NCBI RefSeq assembly: GCF_002949735.1
Contig: NZ_CP026681.1
Location: forward strand, 5,176,001-5,240,000
DNA: 64,000 bases
Source: Nostoc sp. 'Peltigera membranacea cyanobiont' N6
Lineage (GTDB): Bacteria > Cyanobacteriota > Cyanobacteriia > Cyanobacteriales > Nostocaceae
Direction of reading: 5' to 3'
In this document: piece after piece, positions 18,266 through 26,485 of the stretch
Position numbering within the stretch: position 1 is the stretch's first letter
How the letters are laid out: each line of letters opens with the position of its first letter
Notes under the pieces: generated by a model
Databases searched by the model: none
What the model was told of the DNA's origin: nothing
What the model saw: the letters and a program-made list of their open reading frames with translations, nothing else
Program-made: the position numbers and the translations under genes

Positions 18266-19150
18266 TTATAAGGGATTAGCCTCTACTACCACTTCTGGCA
18301 GTGGAATAAACTCTGTTTCATCTGCCACGCTAGCAAAGCGATAATCCCGCCAATCGGCTTTTGCTTGCTCAATCCGCTCTGGTCGGCTAGAAACAAAATT
18401 CCACCATTTGTAGCGTGTACCCAATGGTTCACCACCAATAACAATACACCGAGCAGCAGCACTAGCAGAAACCCTGACTTCATCTATTGGATCTAGGATG
18501 GCGAGGCGATATGGCTCTAGTGGTTGCTCATTAATACTCAAACCTTCTGTGACGCTGTATACTGCCCTCTCTGAATAACCTGTGGGGATAGTAAAGTGAG
18601 CATTGGCAGACAGCACTACATCTAAATAGAGAATAGGTGAGAAAACTTTGACAGGTGAGGTGTAGCCAAATGCTTGTCCTGCGATCAATTTGATGATAAC
18701 GCCATTTTCTTCCCACGTGGGAAGGGTTTGGGCAGGATAGTGAGTGAAGCTTGGATCGGTTTCTTCGTATTCTACAGGCAAAGCGACCCAGGTTTGAATG
18801 CCATGAATGGTAGATTCATTTTGACGATCGAGATCGGGCGATCGCTCTGAATGTACAATCCCTTTTCCTGCCGTCATCCAGTTTACAGCACCCAGTTGAA
18901 TTTCCTGCACAGTGCCTAAACTATCGCGGTGCATCAAAGCACCATCAAATAAGTAAGTTACAGTGGCGAGATTGATATGAGGATGTGGTCGAACATCGAT
19001 GCCTTTGTTGGGTGGTAAAACCGATGGGCCAAGATGATCGAAGAAAATAAACGGCCCAACCATTTGACGATTAAGATATGGCAAACTGCGACGGGCAACA
19101 AACCCACCCAAATCTTTAACTTCAGGTTCAATCAGTTGAAGTATTGCCAT
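18266..19150 (-). CDS. Pirin-family cupin protein
   Basis: A 294-residue two-cupin protein. The metal-binding N-terminal cupin shows RPHPHINLATVTYLFDG and WMTAGKGIVHSER (His, His, His/Glu ligands), and GPFIFFDHLGP and LGGFVARRSLP are pirin signatures. The start at 19150 (MAILQLIEPEVKDLGG) matches the usual family N-terminus; an upstream ATG at 19201 adds 17 residues with no family likeness. Bacterial pirins include quercetinases and redox-linked regulators, so the role is not fixed. Likely same transcript direction as the Rieske oxygenase. Confidence 0.88.
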   Translation of the reverse strand: MAILQLIEPEVKDLGGFVARRSLPYLNRQMVGPFIFFDHLGPSVLPPNKGIDVRPHPHINLATVTYLFDGALMHRDSLGTVQEIQLGAVNWMTAGKGIVHSERSPDLDRQNESTIHGIQTWVALPVEYEETDPSFTHYPAQTLPTWEENGVIIKLIAGQAFGYTSPVKVFSPILYLDVVLSANAHFTIPTGYSERAVYSVTEGLSINEQPLEPYRLAILDPIDEVRVSASAAARCIVIGGEPLGTRYKWWNFVSSRPERIEQAKADWRDYRFASVADETEFIPLPEVVVEANPL

Positions 19151-19318
19151 AATTGATGGAGGGTAATTGGTAAATGCTGGAATTATTATAAGTAGATCCA
19201 CCAGAAAAAAGCTAACCTTTGTGAGTTATCTGTTTGTGCGATCGCTCATCCGAATTTACCAATCCTTTGCAGACATTAGACTTCTTATACCAATTTAATG
19301 TGAAGTTGCAAATATCTC

Positions 19319-19396
19319 GATCCCCCTAAATCCCCCGATAAATTGGGGGATTTAGGGGGATTTTTGCCCCCCAATTTATCGGGGGGTTGGGGGGAT
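19319..19396. repeat. Nested inverted repeats of TCCCCCTAAATCCCCC type
   Basis: TCCCCCTAAATCCCCC and GGGGGATTTAGGGGGA flank GATAAATT to give a 16-bp perfect stem; a second stem follows from CCCCCCAATTTATCGGGGGG. The rest of 19151-19588 has no supportable gene; a reverse-strand ORF across it is repeat-derived. Confidence 0.75.
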
Positions 19397-19588
19397 CAAA
19401 AGCTTGTGAGGCCACTCTTAAAGACTTGTGTGTACACCATAGCCGCTTTTCGGGAGGGGCTGGGGGTGAGGTGTTAGGGGACTTTTCCAAGAGGTCTAGT
19501 ATAACGGGAGAGAACGTCAAATAAGGACGAGTCACTTTCCTCAACTACCTAAACTCGCACCAGCAGATAAGAATCGATCGATATTAGC

Positions 19589-20647
19589 TTAAAACAATCG
19601 TCCACAAGGAATTGTTCCACGACGGATTGCATGACCGCTAGTTTCGGAATCATCCGCCCAGAAGAACTGTTTTAGATTACTGATGCATTCAGAATTGGGC
19701 GCAATGGCGATGCCTTCATTGTTAATATTTGACATCGAACTCGGGCGTTCGTAACCCTTGCTGATGATAAATTTGCCTTTCGTTGGAGAGCCAACAGTGG
19801 TATCAATAGCGAGTAAAGTTGAGCGGTTGCTGCAATTGTTATCGCAATACGCCCATAAAGTCTCATTATCGCGATCGAAGGATAAATCCATAATCTTCGT
19901 ATTACCACTGGCAATGGTAGCGATACGCTGATACGTCGAGTCAGAGTTGAGCGCGTAGGCGTAAATTTGTCCATTCGCTTCCAGTCCAACAAAAAACAAT
20001 CCCGTGCCGTGTAACGGATAATTGGCTGGGTTGTACGGCTGATTGGTACTTTCGTCTATGAATCCATTAGCCTGCAAATAACTATCTGGAACCCAGGCGA
20101 TCGCTTCCAAGCCTAGATTAGTGGAGCTAACCGTCGGCAAATTAGAAGTTAAGTTCCATTCCTTGATGGCATTGAGGGTGGTAACACTGCTACTGCTGTC
20201 ATAACTCAGTACGCTGAAGCGGTTCGAGCCGCTACCATCTCGCTCAGTAGAGACATAGATAGTCGTTGAAGAAAGCTCGGCTTTGGTCACGCCTTCTGCA
20301 TCCGGCGCACCAGTCCCATTGGGATAGCGCAACGTTTTTCCAGAACTCCAACCATTAGTAGTATTTTTGACAAAAGTGCTGCCGTTCCAAACCATGTTGT
20401 AGAGTTTTGATGGTGAATTTTGCACCGCCCACAAAATGGCTTGTTGGGTTCCAGCCGCAGGATCGTAGAACAAACCGCTAAGATTACCACCGAACTGGTT
20501 AGAGCCATCAGCAGTGACTACAGTTGTGGTGCTAGGCCATGCGCTGTAGGTAACAGCAGCCTCTACCAATTTCGCACTCAATAAACTGATGCCGCAGGCA
20601 AAAGACAGCTTTGCGATCGCCCAAGAAGATATTGCTTTACATTTCAT
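19589..20647 (-). CDS. Secreted protein of unknown function, probably a beta-propeller
   Basis: 352 residues from the ATG at 20647, chosen because it puts a signal peptide at the N-terminus (MKCKAISSWAIAKLSFACG, hydrophobic core, cleavage after VEAA); an ORF start 15 codons upstream would bury it. The mature part is rich in Ser, Thr, Asn and Tyr and has repeating strand-like segments (LGLEAIAWVPDSYLQ, GTGLFFVGLEANGQIYAYAL, IMDLSFDRDNETLWAYCDNN) like a lectin or esterase-like propeller. Four cysteines near the C-terminal half could make disulfides. No catalytic motif seen. Confidence 0.6.
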   Translation of the reverse strand: MKCKAISSWAIAKLSFACGISLLSAKLVEAAVTYSAWPSTTTVVTADGSNQFGGNLSGLFYDPAAGTQQAILWAVQNSPSKLYNMVWNGSTFVKNTTNGWSSGKTLRYPNGTGAPDAEGVTKAELSSTTIYVSTERDGSGSNRFSVLSYDSSSSVTTLNAIKEWNLTSNLPTVSSTNLGLEAIAWVPDSYLQANGFIDESTNQPYNPANYPLHGTGLFFVGLEANGQIYAYALNSDSTYQRIATIASGNTKIMDLSFDRDNETLWAYCDNNCSNRSTLLAIDTTVGSPTKGKFIISKGYERPSSMSNINNEGIAIAPNSECISNLKQFFWADDSETSGHAIRRGTIPCGRLF

Positions 20648-20692
20648 TGTTTGATAATCTCTGAGAATAATCAATGATTGAAACCCATACAT

Positions 20693-21349
20693 CGTTCAAT
20701 TTTCGATGCATAGATTGTTTGGATTACGCGGCATCACAGAAGTGTTTGTAAAATCCACTCTAGCAATTTGGTATAAATAAAAAAATTATAATTAGTTAAA
20801 ATTTTGGTTAAATTTGGCTATTTTCACTAATTTTTCATCACTCAAAAAAACCTGATCCCTAATGAAAAGTTTTACTATAGGAATCCGGTTTTATTTCTGA
20901 AAATATACGTAGGATGTGAGCGCGGAGAGTACGGCATCAAACCCTTGATAATAGTGCGTTACGAACTCCGTTCTAACACAATGCCAGTTGCTACAACGGA
21001 GGGAACCTCCCTTCGGGTTCACCAGTCGCCTACGGCGGGAAACCCGCCTACAGCGCTGGATTCACCGCAACGCACTGGCTCCTCTACAATACCTAATTTC
21101 GTTCAAAAATCAAATAGTAATCCTATATTATGTTTTGCAGTTGCAGTAATGGTATGACATGAGATTGAGCTATTATCTCGGCATAATTAGTTATAATTAT
21201 CACAGTCATTGCACCCCACACGCCAGTTATTTTGCTTAATCTCCTCACGTAATTTTTGGAGAGAGAAGACAACGTATAGCTTTTGTGGAGTGGGGTTATT
21301 GGAATTTAAGAAGTAATCAAGCGGATATAATATTAGTTACTAATAATAT
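20693..21349. other. Intergenic region with a GC-rich repeat island
   Basis: About 650 bp between divergent genes. Most is AT-rich. 21001-21069 is a GC-rich island (GGAACCTCCCTTCGGGTTCA, GCCTACGGCGGGAAACCCGC) of the kind dispersed in Nostoc genomes. A 70-codon ORF at 20945-21157 is this repeat read through and is not believable as a gene. Confidence 0.55.
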
Positions 21350-23866
21350 ATGATTTGGCGTAGATTGAATCAAAAAATAAGGCTAGTATTTCCGATATTC
21401 TTACTTATAGTATTTATAGTAGTAATTGCATCCCAGAGACTCCCCGCAAGAGAAGCACAGCTAGTACAACAAGAAAGCAATTACGCGATACATACTCGAC
21501 AAAACTTTAATCAACCTGGTTTTTATCCAGTTGCACAAATTCCATCGGCAAAACTTTATAAACCTGTTGGCGACTGGGTAGGAAGGTTAATCTTACCAAC
21601 AAAACAGCAATTACAAGATGGTTTAGATTGGGTATGGATGGAAGTGCAATATGCACCACCTACAGCACAAAATTTGCTAGGAAAGATTGTGCGTTTGGAG
21701 TGGAAAAAGAATGAAGATTTGCTTGCTAAAGTTAAAGCTGTAACGCGAGATATAAACTTCACTTCGGAAGTTATTAAAAGTCAAAACCAAGGTAATATTC
21801 ATCCTTTTCGACTAAATGGAGTTCGTCAGGTAGGGATTTTACGTTCTTTGGCAGGTGCAAATCCTAATGATGATGCAATTATTGCTTTGGATGCAGATAC
21901 AATTATTAATGCAAATGCAGAAAAATCTATTTTGCAAATTGAACGCGAACCTGTTATGGCAACTGGTAGATTTTATGGGTTGGTGAAAATAATTAACCCG
22001 GTTACATCTAATCTTTTATCTACAAAAGATAAACAAGATAGCGATTATTTTTCTGTCCAGCACTATAACCCTAACTCAAATAAATTTGATGGTATTCAAG
22101 AAACTATTCGTATTCCCCAACAAGTAATAGATACACGAAACTTTGCGCCTTCGAGTTCGCAGCAAATCGAAAAATCACCTGCGGGTGAAGATGGTTGGTA
22201 TATTTATGGTGCTAAAGATGCAAATGCCGTATTTACAGTAAACGCCCTTGCACCTCGTTCTCTGTTTCAAATTCAACCCCGTCAAATCATCACTGGGAAG
22301 GAATTAGGGCTAAATTATATCCAAGAGGTAAATTGGCAAAATACCGAAAAAAATAAAGGTAAATTCAATACTGCCTTGTTAAAACCTGTAGAAACATCTA
22401 TATCAAAATGGCAACAAGGCGATAAAGCGATTGTACTACACTTATTCGGTGGAATTGGCGGACGTAAAGCTGAAGCGATCGCAGTACCTTATACTATCAC
22501 CGGACATTTTGCTTTTGGAATTGCAGAAGTTGTCCGTGACGAGTTTACTAACGAATTACGCTTTGAAACTAAATACCATCAAATTTATGCCCATAACCCT
22601 GATGGAATTATTGCCGGAACGCATACATGGGCTGATTATATGGGTAATTTGCAACGTGGCTGGCTAGCAACACGCCCAGTATCAGATATTCTGATTAAAT
22701 TCGACCCTGTAACGCAAGATTATGATTTTGATGGTATTAAACTTTCGCCTTTAGAGCAATTTCAGCAACAATTACAGGTAACAATGGCACGTTATCGCGT
22801 TGGCGATGGTACTGGTGGGGCAATGGTATCACCTGGTACATCATGCGTCCAAGACTCAAGCCAAGCACTTTATGCCGCGATAATGGCAATTAAAAACCAA
22901 GTTGCTACAACTCCTCAAATTCAAACTTGGATAGGCAAAAACCCTAATCATCCGCAAGCATTACGCTTTCAGCAGCTAGTTGAATTAGGTAAATCTTTAG
23001 AACAACAATTAGCGCCCTTGGGGATAATTCGTGCTGATTGGCAGAGTCAAGCAGGTATACTCGCAGGTACGGGAATCGGAGAAACGACGGAACCATTTCA
23101 AGATCGTAGTGTTTGGGCTGGTTTGACAACATGGCGAACAATAATGCCACGACAAGCACACGACGATCTCGCCATAATATTTTTCAAACATGGTGCAACT
23201 ATGCAAGTATTGCGAACCAATCAAGTAGGTGGTTGGCAATCCGATATTATACCCATTGCACCAACAGTCTTTTTAGGACAATTTCAGATTCCCTTTACTA
23301 ATATTTCACCACTTTCAGTTATTTTAAATCGTGTTCTAGCGTCGTTAGCAATTCCTACACAACAAGATTGGTTAATTCTTGCTTTACTTCTAATAATTTA
23401 TAGTATTCTCGCCCTACCTTATGGCTGGAGATTTGGATTTTTACAGATCCGTTTTTGGTCAGTAAATTGGATTGATAAATGTTTATTAATGTTGCGTTGT
23501 TTGTTTACACCTGCAATACTTGAAGAACTCTTTTTTCGCGTTATATTGCTTCCTCATCCTAGCGAAATAACCAATTGGTTAAAATGGAGTTTATGGGCAT
23601 TAGTGAGTTTAGTCTTGTTTATTTTATATCATCCATTGAATGCTAAATTATTTTTTAAAGCTGCAATTCCCACATTCTTTAATCATGTTTTTCTTACTTT
23701 AACTTCATTGTTGGGAATTATCTGTACTGTTGCATATACCTTAACAGGATCTTTGTGGGTGATAGTTTTTATCCACTGGGTTGTAGTAGTAGTTTGGTTA
23801 ATTGTTTTTGGAGGAATAACAAAATTAGATAAAAATCAAACAGATCGGCTAAGACAAGAGACGTGA
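21350..23866 (+). CDS. Large exported domain fused to a CPBP-type intramembrane protease
   Basis: An 838-residue protein. A signal anchor (residues about 10-30) leads a soluble extracytoplasmic region of about 620 residues that I cannot assign. It includes the conserved-looking stretches HTWADYMGNLQRGWLATRP, GDGTGGAMVSPGTSCVQDSS and MPRQAHDDLAIIFFKHGA. The C-terminal 170 residues have five or six hydrophobic segments with EELFFRVILLPH (the EExxxR motif of CPBP/CAAX proteases) and later histidines (LYHPLNA, FIHWVVVVVW) at the expected places. It would sit in the plasma or thylakoid membrane. Not adjacent to any bacteriocin gene. Members of this architecture are often labelled abortive-infection proteins by homology alone. 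Confidence 0.7.
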   Translation: MIWRRLNQKIRLVFPIFLLIVFIVVIASQRLPAREAQLVQQESNYAIHTRQNFNQPGFYPVAQIPSAKLYKPVGDWVGRLILPTKQQLQDGLDWVWMEVQYAPPTAQNLLGKIVRLEWKKNEDLLAKVKAVTRDINFTSEVIKSQNQGNIHPFRLNGVRQVGILRSLAGANPNDDAIIALDADTIINANAEKSILQIEREPVMATGRFYGLVKIINPVTSNLLSTKDKQDSDYFSVQHYNPNSNKFDGIQETIRIPQQVIDTRNFAPSSSQQIEKSPAGEDGWYIYGAKDANAVFTVNALAPRSLFQIQPRQIITGKELGLNYIQEVNWQNTEKNKGKFNTALLKPVETSISKWQQGDKAIVLHLFGGIGGRKAEAIAVPYTITGHFAFGIAEVVRDEFTNELRFETKYHQIYAHNPDGIIAGTHTWADYMGNLQRGWLATRPVSDILIKFDPVTQDYDFDGIKLSPLEQFQQQLQVTMARYRVGDGTGGAMVSPGTSCVQDSSQALYAAIMAIKNQVATTPQIQTWIGKNPNHPQALRFQQLVELGKSLEQQLAPLGIIRADWQSQAGILAGTGIGETTEPFQDRSVWAGLTTWRTIMPRQAHDDLAIIFFKHGATMQVLRTNQVGGWQSDIIPIAPTVFLGQFQIPFTNISPLSVILNRVLASLAIPTQQDWLILALLLIIYSILALPYGWRFGFLQIRFWSVNWIDKCLLMLRCLFTPAILEELFFRVILLPHPSEITNWLKWSLWALVSLVLFILYHPLNAKLFFKAAIPTFFNHVFLTLTSLLGIICTVAYTLTGSLWVIVFIHWVVVVVWLIVFGGITKLDKNQTDRLRQET

Positions 23867-23892
23867 AAAATCACTACAATAATTAGTCTTTT

Positions 23893-24095
23893 GTAGAGAC
23901 GGCGATTTATCGCGTCTTTGTAATCTAGAATTTTCATCAAAAAACCTTAACCGAACTGTATTGTCTCGCACCTAATGCACCGTATTACAGCGTATTTCAA
24001 GTAAATGAAGTACATGGGCAACACGCTTGGGTTAAGGGCTACTGGCAAAAATTTTGGGTTTTTGAGACGCGATAAATCGCCGTCTCTACAAGTAT
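23893..24095. repeat. Two palindromes of the AGACGCGAT family
   Basis: GAGACGGCGATTTATCGCGT near 23897 and GAGACGCGATAAATCGCCGT near 24063, in opposite arrangement with about 150 bp between. The 23867-24236 gap otherwise shows no gene. Confidence 0.6.
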
Positions 24096-24236
24096 TTTGG
24101 TCTTATCTGAACTGTATTGCTATATGGGTAGGGGCACAGCCATGTTCCATCTATATCTCAAGTCGCATAGCGGAGCGTTAGGCTAAAGCCGTAATACACC
24201 CTAATTTATGATTTGTCTCACCCTAAAAACAAAAAA

Positions 24237-24254
24237 AACCCGCCGTAGCGGGTT
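24237..24254 (-). terminator. Intrinsic terminator of the 51-residue protein gene
   Basis: AACCCGC-CGTA-GCGGGTT stem-loop; on the minus strand it is followed by eight T residues and then GTTTTT. It lies about 33 bp after the stop of the small gene at 24287-24442. Confidence 0.85.
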
Positions 24255-24286
24255 ACACAACAAACTAAGAACAATGAAAACTTGAT

Positions 24287-24442
24287 TTAGCTGGAATACC
24301 TCATTTCAGCTTCCAGTTGACGAATCAGTTGTTCGTCACCCTTTGCTCTGGCTACTTGCAGGCGATGCTCTAGGCTTTTTTGAATATTCTCTCTGTGGGC
24401 TTCTTGTGCTTTCCTTGCACTTTGTAGTCTACCTTGATTCAT
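24287..24442 (-). CDS. Small charged helical protein, 51 residues
   Basis: Starts MNQGRLQSARKAQEAHR and ends QLEAEMRYSS. It is almost entirely predicted helix with many Arg, Gln and Glu. A good AGAAGG ribosome-binding site lies 8-9 nt before the ATG, and a strong intrinsic terminator follows, so this is an independent transcription unit. I recall very similar short proteins annotated as hypothetical in other cyanobacteria. It has no known domain. It diverges from the SAM hydrolase gene about 110 bp away. Confidence 0.75.
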   Translation of the reverse strand: MNQGRLQSARKAQEAHRENIQKSLEHRLQVARAKGDEQLIRQLEAEMRYSS

Positions 24443-24552
24443 AGTGATTACCTTCTTAATTTTTCACTTTATGTCTTCTATCCTTAACATAGCACATATT
24501 TTGTAGCTGTTGCTACAGAATTTTATAACTTAATGTAGATTTTAACAAAAAA

Positions 24553-25356
24553 ATGTCTAACAAGCAGATAGATCGACAACGACTCATGACTTTTCTAAGC
24601 GATTTCGGCGATCGCGATATCTATGTAGGCATAATGAAGGGAGTCATCGCCCAAATCAACCCCAGACTGACAGTAATAGACTTAACCCACCAAATTCAGC
24701 CGCAAGATATCGCCGCAGCCAGGTTTTGCCTGATGAATGCTTATCCCTATTTCCCCGTAGGGACAGTGCATCTGGCAGTAGTAGATCCGGGTGTGGGAAG
24801 TAAACGACGAGCGATCGCAGTAGAATTTGCTCAAGGGTTTCTAGTCGGCCCAGATAATGGTATCTTTAGCGGCGTACTTAGTCAAAGTCCTGCGATCGCA
24901 GCCGTCGAACTTACAAATCTTAACTATTGGCGAACTTCTCAACCAAGCAACACTTTTCACGGTAGAGATATCTTTGCACCAGTAGCAGCTAGTCTTGCTA
25001 GTGGTGTTCCCTTGAAACAGCTAGGACAAGAAATCAATCCAGCAAGTTTAGTCAAACTGGATATAGCCGAGTGCCAGCAAACAAGCAATGGTGTAGTGGG
25101 CTGCATTCAATATATCGATCGCTTTGGCAACTTAGCGAGCAACATTCCAGCCAGTTACGTACAAGGCAAAACTTGGTATGTGCAAGCTGCTGGATTAAGT
25201 ATACCAGGTTGTAAAACTTACGGTGATGTCAGCGTGGGAGAGAGACTAGCTTTAGTTGGCAGTCACGGTTGGGTAGAAATTGCCATTAATAGCGGCAATG
25301 CTCGCTCAAAGTTGCAGTTAGATTGGCAAGAACCGCTTCAAGTTGTGCTAACTTAA
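24553..25356 (+). CDS. S-adenosyl-L-methionine hydroxide adenosyltransferase (DUF62)
   Basis: A 267-residue member of the SAM-dependent halogenase/hydroxide adenosyltransferase family, which hydrolyses SAM to adenosine and methionine in the cytoplasm. The N-terminal domain shows FLSDFGDRDIYVGIMKGVI, HLAVVDPGVGSKRR (the conserved Asp-x-Gly and Arg), LVGPDNGIFS and TFHGRDIFAPVAA; the C-terminal barrel has QYIDRFGNLASNI. The Asp-Arg-His triad typical of the hydroxide (not fluorinase) branch is present by these motifs. No fluorinase-type insertion loop was seen. It overlaps the convergent GUN4 gene by 4 bp at the stop codons. Confidence 0.88.
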   Translation: MSNKQIDRQRLMTFLSDFGDRDIYVGIMKGVIAQINPRLTVIDLTHQIQPQDIAAARFCLMNAYPYFPVGTVHLAVVDPGVGSKRRAIAVEFAQGFLVGPDNGIFSGVLSQSPAIAAVELTNLNYWRTSQPSNTFHGRDIFAPVAASLASGVPLKQLGQEINPASLVKLDIAECQQTSNGVVGCIQYIDRFGNLASNIPASYVQGKTWYVQAAGLSIPGCKTYGDVSVGERLALVGSHGWVEIAINSGNARSKLQLDWQEPLQVVLT

Positions 25357-26018
25357 ATCCCGCACCTCGTCAGTGCCACATCTAGAGAAACGCCAAAGTT
25401 ATATCCTCTCTCCACAGTTGGCAGATGTCCTGGGGGGAAAGTTTTAAAGTTTGGTTCCTTGCCAGGTTTATACTCATATCTTTTAGTTTGCTGATTATAG
25501 TTCCACTTAATCAGCCACTCACCTGTTAACGTTTGCCATCCAACCGCGTCATACATCTTGCGATAGTCGTTTTTTTGTTCCCTCAAAATCTTTTCTTGAG
25601 CGCTAAAGCCCAACTTATCATCACTGGCTGTACTCCAAAGTTTGTCAATGGTTTTCAAGTCAACACATGAAAGTGCATTCATTTCATCTTTGCTAATAGC
25701 ACCCTCTGCTTGTGCCTTAGTCCCAGCAACATCTAGCATTCTCAGGTAAGTTTCTCGGTCAGATTGTTGCCAATCTTTGTTTTGTAAATATTTCTGCAAC
25801 TGACTGTAATCGACATTGCGGGCTGTGGTAATTTCTACCTGCTTCAATGAGCCAGAATTAGTAGTTGTGTTAACTAAATCAGTGTTTCCTGGACTTTTGC
25901 TCTCAGACTTAGACCGTGTTAACGAATATCCAATCCAGCCCAAAACAGCAAATATACCGATAAGACTTGCTGTAATTAGTAAGGTTAGTGTCAGAACAGT
26001 CTGATTATTCTTTGCCAT
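25353..26018 (-). CDS. Membrane-anchored GUN4-domain protein
   Basis: A 221-residue protein with one N-terminal transmembrane helix (residues about 8-30), a Ser/Asn/Thr linker, and a GUN4 domain (about 70-215). GUN4 signatures are DYSQLQKYLQNKDWQQSDRE, LSCVDLKTIDKLW, GFSAQEKIL and YDAVGWQ, ending in FPPGHLPTV in place of the usual G-H-F/L-P. GUN4 binds porphyrins and activates Mg-chelatase; membrane-anchored paralogues lacking other domains occur in several copies in Nostocales and need not be the chelatase activator. 3' ends overlap the SAM hydrolase gene. Confidence 0.85.
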   Translation of the reverse strand: MAKNNQTVLTLTLLITASLIGIFAVLGWIGYSLTRSKSESKSPGNTDLVNTTTNSGSLKQVEITTARNVDYSQLQKYLQNKDWQQSDRETYLRMLDVAGTKAQAEGAISKDEMNALSCVDLKTIDKLWSTASDDKLGFSAQEKILREQKNDYRKMYDAVGWQTLTGEWLIKWNYNQQTKRYEYKPGKEPNFKTFPPGHLPTVERGYNFGVSLDVALTRCGI

Positions 26019-26220
26019 TTTTGGATGCTTCTAATTACTTTGAATGCCCCAGGATGAATTTAGTCTAACCGCTACTACATAGATGTATATATTGTCATAT
26101 CATCTCTCTCTTATTTCTTAACAGGTCTATTTTACAATGTCATCTTTTTGGAGAGAATAAGTATTTAGTCAACCACTCAGACTTTCTTTGCAGAGTTGTT
26201 AGGGTAATTGTTTAATGATT

Positions 26221-26340
26221 CTAGATGTGAGAGCCAATTGATATTCCGTGTAATCGTCGATTAAAGCGCGATTTTTCTAACATATTCGCAATCAGATGAT
26301 GGTCTTTCATGTACTCGCAACCTTTGACGAGATCCAGTTG
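26221..26340 (-). pseudogene. IS982-like transposase remnant (C-terminal end)
   Basis: A minus-strand frame reads VKGCEYMKDHHLIANMLEKS followed by RFNRRLHGI, resembling the N-terminal domain of IS982-family transposases (the pattern N-M-L-x-K-S-x-F-N-R-R-L-H). No start or catalytic domain is present. It lies between the GUN4 and fucosidase genes. Confidence 0.45.
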
Positions 26341-26374
26341 TAAAATTATATATCCCTCAGTCAGCAAAATTGTG

Positions 26375-26485
26375 ATGTTTAGACCTTTACTACTTATACT
26401 AATTATTGCAGCAATTCTAAGTAGTTTTTTGAACCTGACACCCTCTACTGCCTTTGCACAACAGATATATGAACCAACTATATGA
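26375..26485 (+). pseudogene. Signal-peptide exon-like fragment of the fucosidase, frameshifted
   Basis: ATG at 26375 opens a 36-codon ORF: MFRPLLLILIIAAILSS, then a cleavage site after STAFA. It is a textbook signal peptide, but stops with TGA at 26483-26485 inside the second copy of a 13-bp duplication. Removing one copy joins this frame directly to the fucosidase reading frame (QQIYEPTNESLS). Confidence 0.8.

Noticed and set aside
19326..19544. 72-codon minus-strand ORF
   Set aside because: Composed of the CCCCCTAAATCCCCC inverted repeat.
20945..21157. 70-codon ORF with GC-rich repeat
   Set aside because: Read-through of a dispersed repeat island; no ribosome-binding site.
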